Shown one piece after another: positions 26,458 through 36,204 of a DNA stretch of 64,000 nt. Positions within the stretch are counted from its first letter, which is position 1, and each line of letters starts with the position of its first letter. A model generated the notes under the pieces. The model had not been told where the DNA came from, made no database searches, and saw only the letters and a list, made by a program, of their open reading frames with translations. Source of the DNA: Lyngbya aestuarii BL J (lineage in GTDB: Bacteria; Cyanobacteriota; Cyanobacteriia; Cyanobacteriales; Microcoleaceae); the NCBI RefSeq assembly GCF_000478195.2, contig NZ_AUZM01000021.1:27623-91622 (forward strand), given 5' to 3'. The translations under genes and the position numbers were made by a program.

Positions 26458-28284
26458 ATGGCTACCGCAGAGTCAAACGCTTCTCCCGAACAGCCCGAAA
26501 AAATCCATTTACCGAAAACGAGCGAATCTGAAACCCTAAAAAAGATTCGCCACACCGCGTCTCATATCATGGCGATGGCAGTTCAGAAGCTCTTTCCCAA
26601 GGCTCAGGTAACGATCGGCCCTTGGATAGAAAATGGCTTCTATTACGATTTTGACAGTCCAGAACCATTTACCGAGAAAGATCTCAAAGCCATTCAAAAA
26701 GAAATGGCAAAGATCATCAAGCGCAAACTACCTGTAGTCCGCGAAGAACTCTCCCGTGAAGAAGCCAAACGTCGAATTGAAGAACTCGGAGAACCTTACA
26801 AACTAGAGATTTTAGAGGGTTTAGAAGATCCCATTACCATTTATTACCTCGGCGACCAGTGGTGGGATTTGTGTGCTGGCCCTCACGTAGAAAATACCGC
26901 AGAGATTCATCCCAAAGCGATTGCACTCGAAAGTTTAGCCGGGGCTTATTGGCGAGGGGATGAAACCAAAGCCCAACTCCAACGAATTTACGGGACAGCT
27001 TGGGAAACTCCCGAACAACTGGCTGAATACAAACGCCGCAAGGAAGAAGCCTTAAAACGCGATCACCGGAAACTCGGTAAAGAGTTAGGATTATTTATTT
27101 TTGCCGATGTCGTCGGGCCAGGTTTGCCGTTGTGGACTCCCAAAGGAACAATTCTACGAACGGTATTAGAAGATTTCCTCAGAAAAGAACAGCTTAAGCG
27201 GGGATATCTACCCGTCGTTACGCCCCATATTGGCCGAATTGATTTGTTTAAAGCATCGGGACATTGGCAACAATATCGTGAAGATATGTTTCCGATGATG
27301 GCAGAAGATGAGGAAGCTGCCAAGTTAGAACAAGGGTTTGTTCTCAAACCGATGAACTGTCCGTTTCATATCCAAATCTACAAGAGTGAATTACGCTCTT
27401 ACCGAGAACTTCCGATCCGACTGGCTGAATTTGGGACAGTCTACCGTTATGAACAGTCAGGAGAATTAGGAGGATTAACTCGGGTTCGTGGGTTCACAGT
27501 CGATGATTCTCATTTATTTGTGACTCCCGAACAGCTAGAAAGTGAATTCTTAAATGTTGTCGATCTGATCTTGTCTGTTTTTGGCAAATTAAAACTGAGT
27601 AACTTTAAAGCGCGACTGAGTTTCCGTGATCCCGAGTCCGACAAATATATCGGTTCTGATGAGGTTTGGAACAAAGCCGAATCAGCCATCACAAAAGCGG
27701 TAGAAACCCTGGAGATGGATCATTTTCTCGGAATAGGAGAAGCGGCATTTTATGGCCCGAAACTGGATTTTATCTTTCAGGATGTCCTTGATCGAGAATG
27801 GCAACTTGGAACAGTACAGGTCGATTATAATTTGCCGGAACGGTTTGATTTAGAATATGTAGCTGAAGATGGAACTCGTCAACGTCCCGTGATGATTCAC
27901 CGAGCGCCTTTTGGTTCTCTCGAACGCTTGATCGGGATTTTGATCGAACAATACGCGGGAGATTTTCCCCTGTGGTTGGCTCCGGTACAAGTGCGGTTAT
28001 TAGCAGTCAGTGATGAGTTTTTACCTTATACCCAAGAGGTTGTAGAGAAAATGCGATCGCTCGATATTCGTGCTGAGGTTGATAGAAGCCGGGAACGGTT
28101 AGGAAAACAAATTCGCAATGCAGAAAAGGAAAAAATCCCAGTCATGGCGATTATCGGAGCAAAAGAGGTTGAGGCCAATAGTCTGAGTATTAGAACCCGC
28201 GCCTCGGGTGAATTGGGGACACTCGCGGTGGATGAGGTTTGTCAACGGATACAAAATGCGATCGCTAATTTTGAAGACTTCTAA
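26458..28284 (+). CDS. thrS: Threonyl-tRNA synthetase
   Basis: ThrRS charges tRNA-Thr with threonine. The protein is 608 residues and lacks the N-terminal TGS domain of the 640-residue bacterial form, starting instead with a short polar tail, as in other cyanobacterial ThrRS. The editing domain (about 25-200) has HTASHIMAMAVQ and the zinc/editing block DLCAGPHV. The catalytic class II core has motif 2 (AEFGTVYRYEQSGEL-GGLTRVRGF order), the zinc-binding Cys in PMNCPFH, and motif 3 (GSLERLIGILIE). The C-terminal anticodon domain (about 505-605) follows. HIP1 sites occur in the 3' part. Confidence 0.97.
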   Translation: MATAESNASPEQPEKIHLPKTSESETLKKIRHTASHIMAMAVQKLFPKAQVTIGPWIENGFYYDFDSPEPFTEKDLKAIQKEMAKIIKRKLPVVREELSREEAKRRIEELGEPYKLEILEGLEDPITIYYLGDQWWDLCAGPHVENTAEIHPKAIALESLAGAYWRGDETKAQLQRIYGTAWETPEQLAEYKRRKEEALKRDHRKLGKELGLFIFADVVGPGLPLWTPKGTILRTVLEDFLRKEQLKRGYLPVVTPHIGRIDLFKASGHWQQYREDMFPMMAEDEEAAKLEQGFVLKPMNCPFHIQIYKSELRSYRELPIRLAEFGTVYRYEQSGELGGLTRVRGFTVDDSHLFVTPEQLESEFLNVVDLILSVFGKLKLSNFKARLSFRDPESDKYIGSDEVWNKAESAITKAVETLEMDHFLGIGEAAFYGPKLDFIFQDVLDREWQLGTVQVDYNLPERFDLEYVAEDGTRQRPVMIHRAPFGSLERLIGILIEQYAGDFPLWLAPVQVRLLAVSDEFLPYTQEVVEKMRSLDIRAEVDRSRERLGKQIRNAEKEKIPVMAIIGAKEVEANSLSIRTRASGELGTLAVDEVCQRIQNAIANFEDF

Positions 28285-28646
28285 ATGGGAAAAAAAAGAC
28301 CTTAAAAAATGCTGACCAATCGGGATAAATTTGATATCATCGATTTGCAAGTGATGGCAGTTGCTGATGCTAGTATCTCCCTCTGGGGAAAACTACTCAG
28401 TCAACGACCTCCTGCATGGACTACCTTCTAAATCGAGAATTGCAGCCGAACTCTCTAGTTCATTAGGGGTGCAGTATCATTTGAGGAATATCAAGTTCCC
28501 CATGACTATAAATTTGTAAGGTAATATTACAATTTTTGGGGATAACAATCGCTGGAACATTGCATTTAAAGGACTGTATTGTGCATCGTGAAGTTAAGGG
28601 GATCGGGTATAATAGACTTAGACGAATTTAATTAAAACAAACTAAT
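28285..28646. other. Spacer between thrS and the toxin-antitoxin pair
   Basis: 362 bases. A 40-codon frame at 28309-28431 has no ribosome-binding site and no recognisable motif. A good -10 hexamer, TATAAT, lies at 28608-28613, followed by the antitoxin ATG at 28647, so a promoter for the pair probably sits here; the -35 region is unclear. Confidence 0.45.
28608..28613 (+). promoter_or_regulatory. Probable -10 element of the toxin-antitoxin operon
   Basis: TATAAT, a perfect -10 consensus, lies 34 bases before the antitoxin start. No good -35 was found at 17 bases, so activity may depend on other signals. Confidence 0.45.
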
Positions 28647-28835
28647 ATGAGTGCAACCAAGAAAGAAATAGAGTCTTTGTTGAAGCATTTACCCGATGAC
28701 TGTTCCCTGGAAGATGTCCAATATCACCTCTATGTAATTGAAAAATTTCGGCATGGAATTGCTGTTTTGGATACAGCGCGAAAAATGACACAAGATGAAG
28801 CAGAAGGTTTACTGAGTAAATGGATTATCAAGTAG
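28647..28835 (+). CDS. Antitoxin of a ParE-type toxin-antitoxin pair
   Basis: A 62-residue small protein directly upstream of and overlapping the toxin gene by 16 bases, the usual order for ParDE/RelBE pairs. It has no Arc/Phd DNA-binding motif that I can name. The N-terminal part (KKEIESLLKHLPDDCSLEDVQYHLYVIEKFRHGI) looks like the cyanobacterial small antitoxins with an EDVxYHLYVxEKxxxGI signature, and the C-terminal DEAEGLLSKW helix likely wraps the toxin. It should neutralise the toxin and repress the operon. Confidence 0.82.
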   Translation: MSATKKEIESLLKHLPDDCSLEDVQYHLYVIEKFRHGIAVLDTARKMTQDEAEGLLSKWIIK

Positions 28836-29107
28836 TTTGGTCGCCAAAAGCCTTAGATGATATTGATGCCATTGCTGCCTATATTGCCAGAGATTCTGTC
28901 TCTTACGCAGCGGCAGTTGTGCAACGCATCATTGAGGCAACTCGTGAGTTGAGTGATTGTCCACTATCGGGCAATATCATTCAAGAGTTTGGTGATGAAA
29001 CTATTCGAGAGCAACCTGCTTATAGCTATCGAATTTTATATCAAGTTAAGGATGAGACTGTGACGGTGGCGGCCATCGTTCATGGAAAACGATTATTAAA
29101 GTTATAG
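28820..29107 (+). CDS. ParE/RelE-superfamily toxin
   Basis: A 95-residue protein with the plasmid-stabilisation/ParE fold: start VVWSPKALDDIDAIAAYIARDS, then a PLSGNIIQEFGDETIREQPAYSYRILYQV block (seen as RE...YRILYQV), and the closing VAAIVHGKRLL strand. ParE toxins poison DNA gyrase and RelE toxins cut mRNA on the ribosome; the R-x-x-Y-R-I-x-Y pattern alone cannot tell which. It starts inside the antitoxin gene, so the two are translationally coupled. Confidence 0.88.
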   Translation: MDYQVVWSPKALDDIDAIAAYIARDSVSYAAAVVQRIIEATRELSDCPLSGNIIQEFGDETIREQPAYSYRILYQVKDETVTVAAIVHGKRLLKL

Positions 29108-29190
29108 TTACAGAACAGTTAACCTCTCTCAAATCTATTAGTAAGAGAGAGGGATTTCTCATTCTAAAACTCAATTCTCAATGCTCAATT

Positions 29191-29213
29191 AGGGGTACAA
29201 ATACAGTACCCCT
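29191..29213. terminator. Hairpin between the toxin and phoX genes
   Basis: AGGGGTAC (29191-29198) pairs perfectly with GTACCCCT (29206-29213). It lies between the convergent toxin and phoX genes. There is no long T run directly beside it on either strand, so it may be a weak bidirectional terminator. Confidence 0.5.
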
Positions 29214-29239
29214 ATATTGTTAAAAAAGACAGAAATTAA

Positions 29240-31609
29240 TTAAATAAATGCACCACCATTAACCCGACGAACTCCAATCACCGCAGGTTTAGGTGGGCCG
29301 TTTGGGTCGCCCTGAATATTACTTGGCCAATTACTCCCCCGAGGGACTAACCGCTCTTGGTTGAATAGAGTTCCATCTAAACTCAACATCGGAATAGAAC
29401 GAGCCAGTTTCACACCATCACCGAGGGGAACGCTTTCGCCCGGATGCTGAACCGCCAGAAGTAAAGTATCATCCTGTCCGGCTGCATTACGAATAAAGTA
29501 TGGCCCCGTCATTTCACACCGGACTGGGCCGTAGGCAAAGGGAATCACTTCACCTGCCATTGCACCACTCATCGGAATGACAAACAGCCAGTTATTGCCA
29601 AATACCCCTGACAAGTTACTCGCAGATCCGGTTGTCGTATGGTCGATTTCTCGTGCTTCAGGATTTGCTCCCGTTGTAAACCCATTGTGACGACTGGTAG
29701 ACATATCGGTTACGCCCCAAACATTACCCAGGGTGTCAAACTCCAGGTTATCAACGTTGGCATAACCCGCACCACTTAATGCTCCACCTTCGCCCCCTTT
29801 AGCTACGTTTTGCCAGGTAAACGTCCGGGATGCAGGATCATTGCCATCTTCAACAATTTTGTACAAACCACCAGAAGTTTGAGGGGCTGTGATGTCAGAT
29901 AAATACTTACTGACGATAAAAATACGAGAGTCTGGATAACCATCACCACCTGGTTCCCCGTCAGTGTAGGCAACGAAGACTTCCCCAGTCATCGGATTGA
30001 TATCCACATCTTCTGGGCGAGCAGTTGGCGTTCCTCCCACTAAATTAGCAGCTAGGAAAGCATCAACTAAAACAGCCCCTTGAGAGGTGTAGAAATCGGC
30101 TAAAGTCTTGCTTCGATAGTCGGGTAATGCTGTGGCTTCATTGGTGAGGTCAACAATCAAAGAACCGCCATCTTCAGTTTCTCCGGCAATTCCCGCCCGT
30201 TTCGGTAAACGAACTCGACCATCTCGTTGAGCTTCTCCACGGAACTGCAACTCAACGGAGGCAATTTCACTGGGAACATTAGGATTTGTGCGAGTTTGCA
30301 AGGTTAGGGGAATCCATTCTCCAGTACCATCGGCATCCAGCTTGGCAACATAGAGCGTTCCGATATCAAATAAGGAACTGTTAACGGCAGCAGTCGGAGA
30401 CTCAACGACACCAGAACTGATAAACTTCCAAGTATGTCCACCCCGACGGTCATCTCCCATATATCCAACTGCTGGACGACCCGGTTCAATGCGAAAAGCA
30501 ATATTTTCGTGACGGAAGCGGCCTAAAGAGGTGTGTTTGCGGGGACGGAAATTCGGATCTGCCGGGGCGACTTCCACCATCCAACCATACTTCTCACCGA
30601 CTAAACCAAATTCAGCCCCCGTTGTACCTTCAATGTATTCGGTTTGTGTACCGTTGGGGAAAACCTCTTCTTGAACGCCTACAAAGAAGTCTTCTGAACC
30701 CTGGAAGTTTTCTTCTGCGGTCATAATCGTTCCCCAGGGCGTTGTACCCCCCGAACAGTTATAAGCCGTCCCGATAATCCGGTTTCCTAAACCATCGGAA
30801 CTGATAGGGAAAACATCTGCTGCGGCAGGCCCAGTTCCCACTAAGAAGTTAGTGTCTCCTTGGCGATTTCCCCAAGCGGTTACATTTTGATAACCATCCG
30901 TGCGTTCGGCGTTGATTCCTAAGCCTGAAAGCCCGTGAATACGTCGGTTGAAAGGATTTCTAGACTCTACCGTAAAACGACCATCTGCCCCTTTTCTCAT
31001 AAAGACAATCGATCCGCCCAAGTTATAGAGGAATTCACCCAAAGTTGCTCGGTCCCGAGTGGATAAATCTAAGCCTAGTACAACTGGAGCCGTTGAACCG
31101 AATGCGGCTAAATCTTCATCAGTCCCCGGAGCTACGGGTGAAATCGGATAGGAAACATATTCGTGGTTAACCCACAGGAAACCTTCAGAGAAGTCTGAAC
31201 TGGTGGGAATGAAGCTTGTGTAATCGTTGTTGTAACCGAAGTAATCGTTGGAGTCTGGGAAAACGCGATCGCCCCAACTGATGATCACATAGCGTTCAAA
31301 CTCTGGCGGAACGACGACATCATCAAAGACTTCGTAGGCTGATAAGTTCAGATCTTGTCCGGGGGAAAGCATTCCCATTCCAGTCGGAGTGGTACTCCCA
31401 TTTCCACCTGTCGGAACTGCACTCGCCATTTGAGTGTATGCGTTCAGGGGATGGGGTAGCTTGACTGGTGTAAAGGAGGAGGAAGCTTGAGCTTGAGCAA
31501 TACTACCGTTTGTACCGAACAAGCCCGATTCGATTTTAGGAGTTAATGTCGCTGCTGCTGCGCTGCTCCCAAAGAAAACGAGGAATTGCCGACGAGTGAA
31601 TTTAGACAT
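29240..31609 (-). CDS. phoX: PhoX-family alkaline phosphatase, Tat-exported
   Basis: A 789-residue secreted phosphatase of the PhoX (DUF839) family, calcium/iron enzymes that release phosphate from organic monoesters outside the cytoplasm. The N-terminus has a twin-arginine signal (TRRQFLV at 5-11, then an alanine-rich hydrophobic segment) as expected for PhoX. Family blocks include EGFLWVNHEYV, NCSGGTTPWGTIMTAEEN (metal-binding region with the conserved Cys and Glu pair) and RPEDVDINPMTGEVFVAYTDG. A three-repeat Pho box lies about 280 bases upstream of the start, so induction by phosphate starvation through SphR is expected. Confidence 0.93.
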   Translation of the reverse strand: MSKFTRRQFLVFFGSSAAAATLTPKIESGLFGTNGSIAQAQASSSFTPVKLPHPLNAYTQMASAVPTGGNGSTTPTGMGMLSPGQDLNLSAYEVFDDVVVPPEFERYVIISWGDRVFPDSNDYFGYNNDYTSFIPTSSDFSEGFLWVNHEYVSYPISPVAPGTDEDLAAFGSTAPVVLGLDLSTRDRATLGEFLYNLGGSIVFMRKGADGRFTVESRNPFNRRIHGLSGLGINAERTDGYQNVTAWGNRQGDTNFLVGTGPAAADVFPISSDGLGNRIIGTAYNCSGGTTPWGTIMTAEENFQGSEDFFVGVQEEVFPNGTQTEYIEGTTGAEFGLVGEKYGWMVEVAPADPNFRPRKHTSLGRFRHENIAFRIEPGRPAVGYMGDDRRGGHTWKFISSGVVESPTAAVNSSLFDIGTLYVAKLDADGTGEWIPLTLQTRTNPNVPSEIASVELQFRGEAQRDGRVRLPKRAGIAGETEDGGSLIVDLTNEATALPDYRSKTLADFYTSQGAVLVDAFLAANLVGGTPTARPEDVDINPMTGEVFVAYTDGEPGGDGYPDSRIFIVSKYLSDITAPQTSGGLYKIVEDGNDPASRTFTWQNVAKGGEGGALSGAGYANVDNLEFDTLGNVWGVTDMSTSRHNGFTTGANPEAREIDHTTTGSASNLSGVFGNNWLFVIPMSGAMAGEVIPFAYGPVRCEMTGPYFIRNAAGQDDTLLLAVQHPGESVPLGDGVKLARSIPMLSLDGTLFNQERLVPRGSNWPSNIQGDPNGPPKPAVIGVRRVNGGAFI

Positions 31610-32001
31610 TGAAATTTAACTCTCTTTTCTCTCTGTTGCTGTAGAGAGGGTAGATGACTGGTTTCTACTCTCATGGCGAGTTGAAGTGACTCAAAAAAAA
31701 CTCATGTTTTCCGGAATGGATTCCCAAGGTTATGAAGGATATATAGAGGTTGCCCTATTGATTGCTAGGTTGAGAATCCAAGATTGCATCCGTTACTCAG
31801 TTTTATTGATTCATTCAACTCGCACGTAAACCTCTAACATCTTATTCCTAGATATTTAAGATTCGTTTAAAAAAGCATTAACTAAAAAATAGTTAAATCC
31901 TGGTAAATAAAAGGTTAAGTCATCTCAACAAAGTTAAATTTATTTACCTATAATCTTGAATTTTTAAGCTCTATTTCTAGCAAAATTTCGCTGTCTATGC
32001 T
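31610..32001. other. phoX upstream region
   Basis: 392 bases between phoX and the next minus-strand gene. It holds the Pho box at 31890-31919 and an AT-rich leader of about 270 bases. No coding frame was seen. Confidence 0.6.
31890..31919 (-). promoter_or_regulatory. SphR-type Pho box (three 8-bp repeats)
   Basis: Read on the minus strand, CTTAACCT-ttt-ATTTACCA-gga-TTTAACTA: three 8-base units separated by 3 bases, an 11-base period. This matches the cyanobacterial Pho box, which consists of tandem PyTTAAPyPy(T/A)-like repeats bound by the phosphate regulator SphR. It faces phoX, the expected target. The distance to the start codon (about 280 bases) implies a long leader. Confidence 0.75.
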
Positions 32002-32616
32002 CTAATCATCTCGAAAGCCGGGATCATTTGCTTGCGGGTTACGACGAGGTGTTGAACGGGGTTCGAGTCGAATAATATTGGGGGATTCGCTATCATTGGG
32101 TTGAGTTTGGGGAGAAGTAGATTGAGATGTTGTCTGAGTCGGTGGAGAAGGTGGAACTGGGGAAGTTGACGGTTGAGAACGAGTTTGTTGCGTGTTGGGT
32201 TGAGGACGGGTTCTTGAACCTGAAGCTGAAGGAGAAGCTGACTGGGTTGAAGTTGGTTCGTTGTAACCCAGGAGAGACTCTGAAGGAGGGAAGTATCTTG
32301 TCAACTCGGAAATATCGCTATTAGCTTGCCATTGACTGCGAGTGACTCTAGCCCTTAAAATCGGTACGGTTTGACCTCCTCGTTCACCGAGAATCATAAT
32401 TGTTACAGATTCCAAAGTAGAGTTTTCTTGAAAGGCTTGTTTGATAGATTGTTTGGCTAGAGTTTCTGCTTTTTGTACTAACACGTTGTAGGAAGGAGTG
32501 TTAGCGTTAATCGTGAAATGACGTTCATCAACTTGAGCAACAGCAATAGAACTCAAGAAGTAACAGTTGACTAGAGTGAGAAAAGTAATCTTTAACAGGC
32601 GATTTAAAACCCACAT
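32002..32616 (-). CDS. Exported hypothetical protein with a Pro/Ser/Thr-rich tail
   Basis: A 204-residue protein. An N-terminal signal peptide (hydrophobic about 8-24, cleavage near AVAQ at 25-28) leads to a small domain (about 30-115: SYNVLVQKAETLAKQSIKQAF, VTIMILGERGGQTVPILRARVTRSQW) that I see in other cyanobacterial exported proteins but cannot name. The last 85 residues are a disordered Pro/Ser/Thr/Gln tail. It lies upstream of phoX in the same direction but behind a 392-base spacer with the Pho box, so it is a separate unit. A surface or periplasmic role is inferred. Confidence 0.7.
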   Translation of the reverse strand: MWVLNRLLKITFLTLVNCYFLSSIAVAQVDERHFTINANTPSYNVLVQKAETLAKQSIKQAFQENSTLESVTIMILGERGGQTVPILRARVTRSQWQANSDISELTRYFPPSESLLGYNEPTSTQSASPSASGSRTRPQPNTQQTRSQPSTSPVPPSPPTQTTSQSTSPQTQPNDSESPNIIRLEPRSTPRRNPQANDPGFRDD

Positions 32617-32856
32617 GGAAGCACTAAAATTTTATAAAGCAACACAGGATGAGCATAACAACTCCAAATTAAATTTCTGTTAAAATTGGGTTAAATTCAT
32701 AATGAAATGCTCATAGCCTATGCGAATCCTGTTTGATGAATGTGTACCATGACCTTTAAAACTGTTTAATTAACGTAGTTAATCATGCTACATAACAGTT
32801 CATCTAAAATTATAAGTTAGAGCGCTTAAGTTACTGGTTAGAGCAGGGAGTTGGAG

Positions 32857-33414
32857 ATGGAATATTTACCTGATTTATCAAAATTACCAATTCCCCAAGA
32901 TGACGGGGCGTGTAATCACCTGTTGGGTGAAAGATTACCTCAATTAACACTCACTTCTACTGGCGGTAATCAATTAGACTTATCAACTCTTTTTGGAAAG
33001 GTTGTTCTTTACTGTTATCCCATGACGAAACAACCTAACGTACCCATACCCGATGGATGGGAACAGATACCTGGTGCTGCGGGTTGTACTTGGCAATCTT
33101 GTGCTTTTCGGGATTATCATGCTGAATTACAAACTCTGGGAGTTCAGGTATACGGACTGAGTACACAAGACTCATCATCCCAACAAGAAGCAGTTGAACG
33201 ACTGCACTTGCCCTTTGAACTTCTCAGCGATGCAGATTTTATACTGACAAACTCATTAAAATTACCCACCTTTGAAGTAGAGGGAAAACGATTAATTAAG
33301 CGACTCACCCTAATTGCAGATAATGGAAAAATTGTTAAAGTCTTTTATCCCGTTTTCCCACCCGACAAAAATGCACAAGAAGTTATGGAATGGCTTGTAC
33401 AAAAAGCCGTTTAA
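32857..33414 (+). CDS. Peroxiredoxin-like protein (AhpC/TSA superfamily)
   Basis: A 185-residue thioredoxin-fold protein. The peroxidatic-site region reads GCTWQSCAFRD, with two Cys five residues apart as in the PrxQ/BCP group, but the usual PxxxTPGC is replaced by a longer insert (about residues 50-68, IPDGWEQIPGAAGC). It has the strand pattern VVLYCYPMT at the start of the domain and FELLSDADF later. It probably reduces peroxides using thioredoxin in the cytoplasm. The frame opens from a TTG at 32851, but the ATG at 32857 follows an AGGGAG site. A true PrxQ is encoded at 44589, so this is a diverged second copy. Confidence 0.85.
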   Translation: MEYLPDLSKLPIPQDDGACNHLLGERLPQLTLTSTGGNQLDLSTLFGKVVLYCYPMTKQPNVPIPDGWEQIPGAAGCTWQSCAFRDYHAELQTLGVQVYGLSTQDSSSQQEAVERLHLPFELLSDADFILTNSLKLPTFEVEGKRLIKRLTLIADNGKIVKVFYPVFPPDKNAQEVMEWLVQKAV

Positions 33415-33452
33415 AAAGTCCTTACAATAGAATATAGTTTTAATAAATACGG

Positions 33453-34007
33453 ATGATAGGTACTGTGATACTCATTAATTTAAAGGTTAAAAATCAAGAG
33501 ATGATTGACATTTTTGAAGCGGATCTAAATGTGCCTGCTCATGCAGAGGCTATGATTGAATTAATGGATGCGTATGCGCTTGATCCAATGGGTGGTGGTC
33601 AAGGTCTGTCTAAGGAGGTTAAGGCAAATCTTCCAGCAGAACTTGCCAAAAGAAAATCAGCTCATGTTATTCTTGCCTTTATCGATGCTAAACCCGCAGG
33701 TCTTGTGGTCTGCTTAGAAGGATTTTCTACATTTGCGTGCAAGCCATTACTGAATATCCACGATCTGATGGTTGCTTTTCCCTATCGTCAAAGAGGTTTG
33801 TCCAAACTGCTTCTACAGAAAGCCGAAGATATTGCCTTCGACTTAGGCTGCTGCAAACTTACACTAGAGGTACTAGAAGGCAATCATATTGCCCAGTCAG
33901 CCTACAAGGCATTCGGATTCAGTGGTTATCAGCTCAATCCACAAATGGGCAAGGCATTATTTTGGGAGAAGAAATTAGCAGAGATGCCGAATTTGCCAAA
34001 GAGTTAA
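33453..34007 (+). CDS. GNAT-family N-acetyltransferase
   Basis: A GNAT acetyltransferase, 184 residues from ATG 33453 or 168 from the inner ATG at 33501 (MIDIFEADLN), which looks like the more natural start. The acetyl-CoA-binding motif A is IHDLMVAFPYRQRGLSKLLLQKAE (pattern V-x-P-x-x-R-x-x-G-x-x), followed by motif B LEVLEGNHIAQSAYKAFGF. The acceptor is unknown. It is 38 bases downstream of the peroxiredoxin-like gene, so they may be co-transcribed. Confidence 0.9.
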   Translation: MIGTVILINLKVKNQEMIDIFEADLNVPAHAEAMIELMDAYALDPMGGGQGLSKEVKANLPAELAKRKSAHVILAFIDAKPAGLVVCLEGFSTFACKPLLNIHDLMVAFPYRQRGLSKLLLQKAEDIAFDLGCCKLTLEVLEGNHIAQSAYKAFGFSGYQLNPQMGKALFWEKKLAEMPNLPKS

Positions 34008-34091
34008 TATCTTTAAGTCAATGATCATTTGGGGAGTGATACCAGATTAGTAACTATATTTTCGGGGTTAGTTTACTTACTTTTGACTTGT

Positions 34092-35063
34092 TTATTGTTT
34101 AGAATTTTGTTTTAAAATTGCTGTGAGGGTTGGATAAGAGGGTTTAACGTTAAAAACAGAAGGATTAATTGGGTTTTGGTAGGTAAAATGACGATAGCTG
34201 ATACAAAATCTATCCCAATCTGCGATCTGAATTTTAAAAACTTTAATGATAATATTAGTAAGTGTTGAAGATAAATTAATACGAAAATAGATTTTTTTAT
34301 GATAAAAATGACAAATTTCTTCAACTGCTTGATTAACAGTAATGGCTGGATTTCCGAGAATAATATGTTCAGTGGATAATGAATTAGGTGGATGGTTAAC
34401 TAGATAATAAACGACTTTGGCAATATCTTCTCCGTGAATAAAGTGAAAACTTGCATCGGCTTTTAGCCAGCGAATGAAATTAAGCTGTTTGATGACATCC
34501 GGTAAACCCGAAGTGAGATGAGAATAGGGTTTATTTGTATCTCCGCCTAATACCAAGGTTGGGAATAAAATTCTTAAACGGGGTAAGGTTTGTTCAAGGT
34601 CTAGAAGTTGATGCAAACATTCATATTTTGAGCGAATATAATCAGTTCCAATTTCTCCCGCTTCTTTTAACATTTGATTATCTCGACCTAAAACACTTGC
34701 GGTTGAAAAGTAGAGAATTTGTTCACAAACTTCAGGGTTAAGATGTTTAATTAAGTTTAGGGTACTCTTAACATTAACTGCAAAAACTTCTTCAAGTCCG
34801 CCCCAAGAAGTCGCCGCTAAAATTGCAATATTAATCGTGGGTAAAAGTTCCCTATATTGTTCAATATCTCGTAAATCAGCCTTGATCAGAAAAATACCTG
34901 AACGGGCTTGATAATCAAACCCCAACTTATCCGGGTTGCGAACTAAAAAATACAGTTCATAATCCGTTTGTTGAATCAGAATTTCAGCAATATAGTGACC
35001 AATACAGCCACTCACCCCAGTGATTAAAATTCGTTTGGTCATAAGCATAGCGGAGAGAAACAA
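34092..35063 (-). CDS. NAD-dependent epimerase/dehydratase family protein
   Basis: An extended short-chain dehydrogenase. The Rossmann glycine motif GVSGCIGHY appears right after ILIT near the start. The active-site Tyr-x3-Lys is YIRSKYE, and the catalytic Ser/Thr region is FSTASVLG. About 315-323 residues depending on start; the ATG at 35042 (MTKRILITG) is the family-like start. The fold is of nucleotide-sugar epimerases or related reductases, and the substrate is not identifiable. It lies downstream of hemE in the same direction with a 76-base gap. Confidence 0.88.
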   Translation of the reverse strand: MFLSAMLMTKRILITGVSGCIGHYIAEILIQQTDYELYFLVRNPDKLGFDYQARSGIFLIKADLRDIEQYRELLPTINIAILAATSWGGLEEVFAVNVKSTLNLIKHLNPEVCEQILYFSTASVLGRDNQMLKEAGEIGTDYIRSKYECLHQLLDLEQTLPRLRILFPTLVLGGDTNKPYSHLTSGLPDVIKQLNFIRWLKADASFHFIHGEDIAKVVYYLVNHPPNSLSTEHIILGNPAITVNQAVEEICHFYHKKIYFRINLSSTLTNIIIKVFKIQIADWDRFCISYRHFTYQNPINPSVFNVKPSYPTLTAILKQNSKQ

Positions 35064-35139
35064 CGGATAGATTTTATTGATAATCTGAAAAAGCTATCCG
35101 TCATTCTTCATCTAGAATCTTTCCAAATTAGATTCAACA

Positions 35140-36204
35140 TTAGACAGAAACCGCTAACAATTGATCTGCTTGTTTTGCAGTTTCAAAGAAATAAGCCACA
35201 TTTTCTTCGGGTGTTTTTTGGAGAACGCCATGTCCGAGATTGAGGATATGACCCCGATTTCCAGCTTTTTGAATCGTTTCTAAAATGCGATCGCGAATCA
35301 GTTGTTTTGACCCAAATAAAACACAAGGATCAATATTTCCTTGAACTCCAAGATCATGACCAATGCGACTTCTGGCTTCCGCCATATCCACAGTCCAGTC
35401 TACACTAATCATATCAACGCCGGATTTTGACATCCGTTCTAATATTCCAGAACTACCGTTAATATAAAGAATCAATGGCGTATCTGGATGCGTTTGTTTG
35501 ACCAAATCAACCACTCGTTTTTGATAAGGTAACGCAAACGTTTCGTAATCTTGGGGTGCTAATTGACCGGCCCAAGAGTCAAACATCTGCACAATTTGAG
35601 CGCCACAATCAATTTGATAGCGAACATAAGTTGCAATCGAATCTGCCAGTTTTCCGAGGAATTGATGCAGCATTTCCGGTTCAGAAAATGCCATACTTTT
35701 GATAATGCGATAATCCTTAGAACTTTTTCCTTCGATCGCATAAGCGGCTAACGTCCAGGGTGCGCCAACAAACCCTAAAACCGCAGCGTTATTACCAACT
35801 TCTTGGCGTAAAGTTTGTAAAATCTCTCGAATAAACGGCAGAGATTCTTCAGGTTCGAGAGGATAAACTTGTTCAATTTGAGACAGACTACGAATTGGCG
35901 GATCGATAATCGGCCCTTTGCTTTCAACAATATCGAAATTAATCCCCATTCCCGGTAGAGGAGTGAGAATATCAGAGAACAAAATCACGCCATCGGGCTT
36001 AAAGGCGCGATAAGGTTGCAGAGAAATTTCAACAGCGATATCAGTTTTCTCAGAGCGATCGCGAAAAGAGGGGTATTGGTCGCGCAAGTCTCGATAGGCT
36101 TTCATATAGCGACCCGCCTGTCGCATCATCCACACGGGAGGGCGGTCTAACTGTTCTCCACGCGCCGCCCGCAACAGATAGGGAATTTGGGTCGATTCAC
36201 TCAT
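35140..36204 (-). CDS. hemE: Uroporphyrinogen decarboxylase
   Basis: HemE removes four carboxyl groups from uroporphyrinogen III to give coproporphyrinogen III, a shared step for heme, chlorophyll and bilins. The 354-residue protein has the signatures [16 protein letters not shown] near the N-terminus (catalytic Arg region), [14 protein letters not shown] (with the conserved Asp), [15 protein letters not shown], and the late [12 protein letters not shown]. Length and all blocks are normal. The upstream 600 bases are non-coding. Confidence 0.97.
   Translation of the reverse strand: MSESTQIPYLLRAARGEQLDRPPVWMMRQAGRYMKAYRDLRDQYPSFRDRSEKTDIAVEISLQPYRAFKPDGVILFSDILTPLPGMGINFDIVESKGPIIDPPIRSLSQIEQVYPLEPEESLPFIREILQTLRQEVGNNAAVLGFVGAPWTLAAYAIEGKSSKDYRIIKSMAFSEPEMLHQFLGKLADSIATYVRYQIDCGAQIVQMFDSWAGQLAPQDYETFALPYQKRVVDLVKQTHPDTPLILYINGSSGILERMSKSGVDMISVDWTVDMAEARSRIGHDLGVQGNIDPCVLFGSKQLIRDRILETIQKAGNRGHILNLGHGVLQKTPEENVAYFFETAKQADQLLAVSV

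Noticed and set aside
28309..28431. 40-codon frame between thrS and the toxin-antitoxin genes
   Set aside because: No ribosome site, no recognised motif; not supported as a gene.
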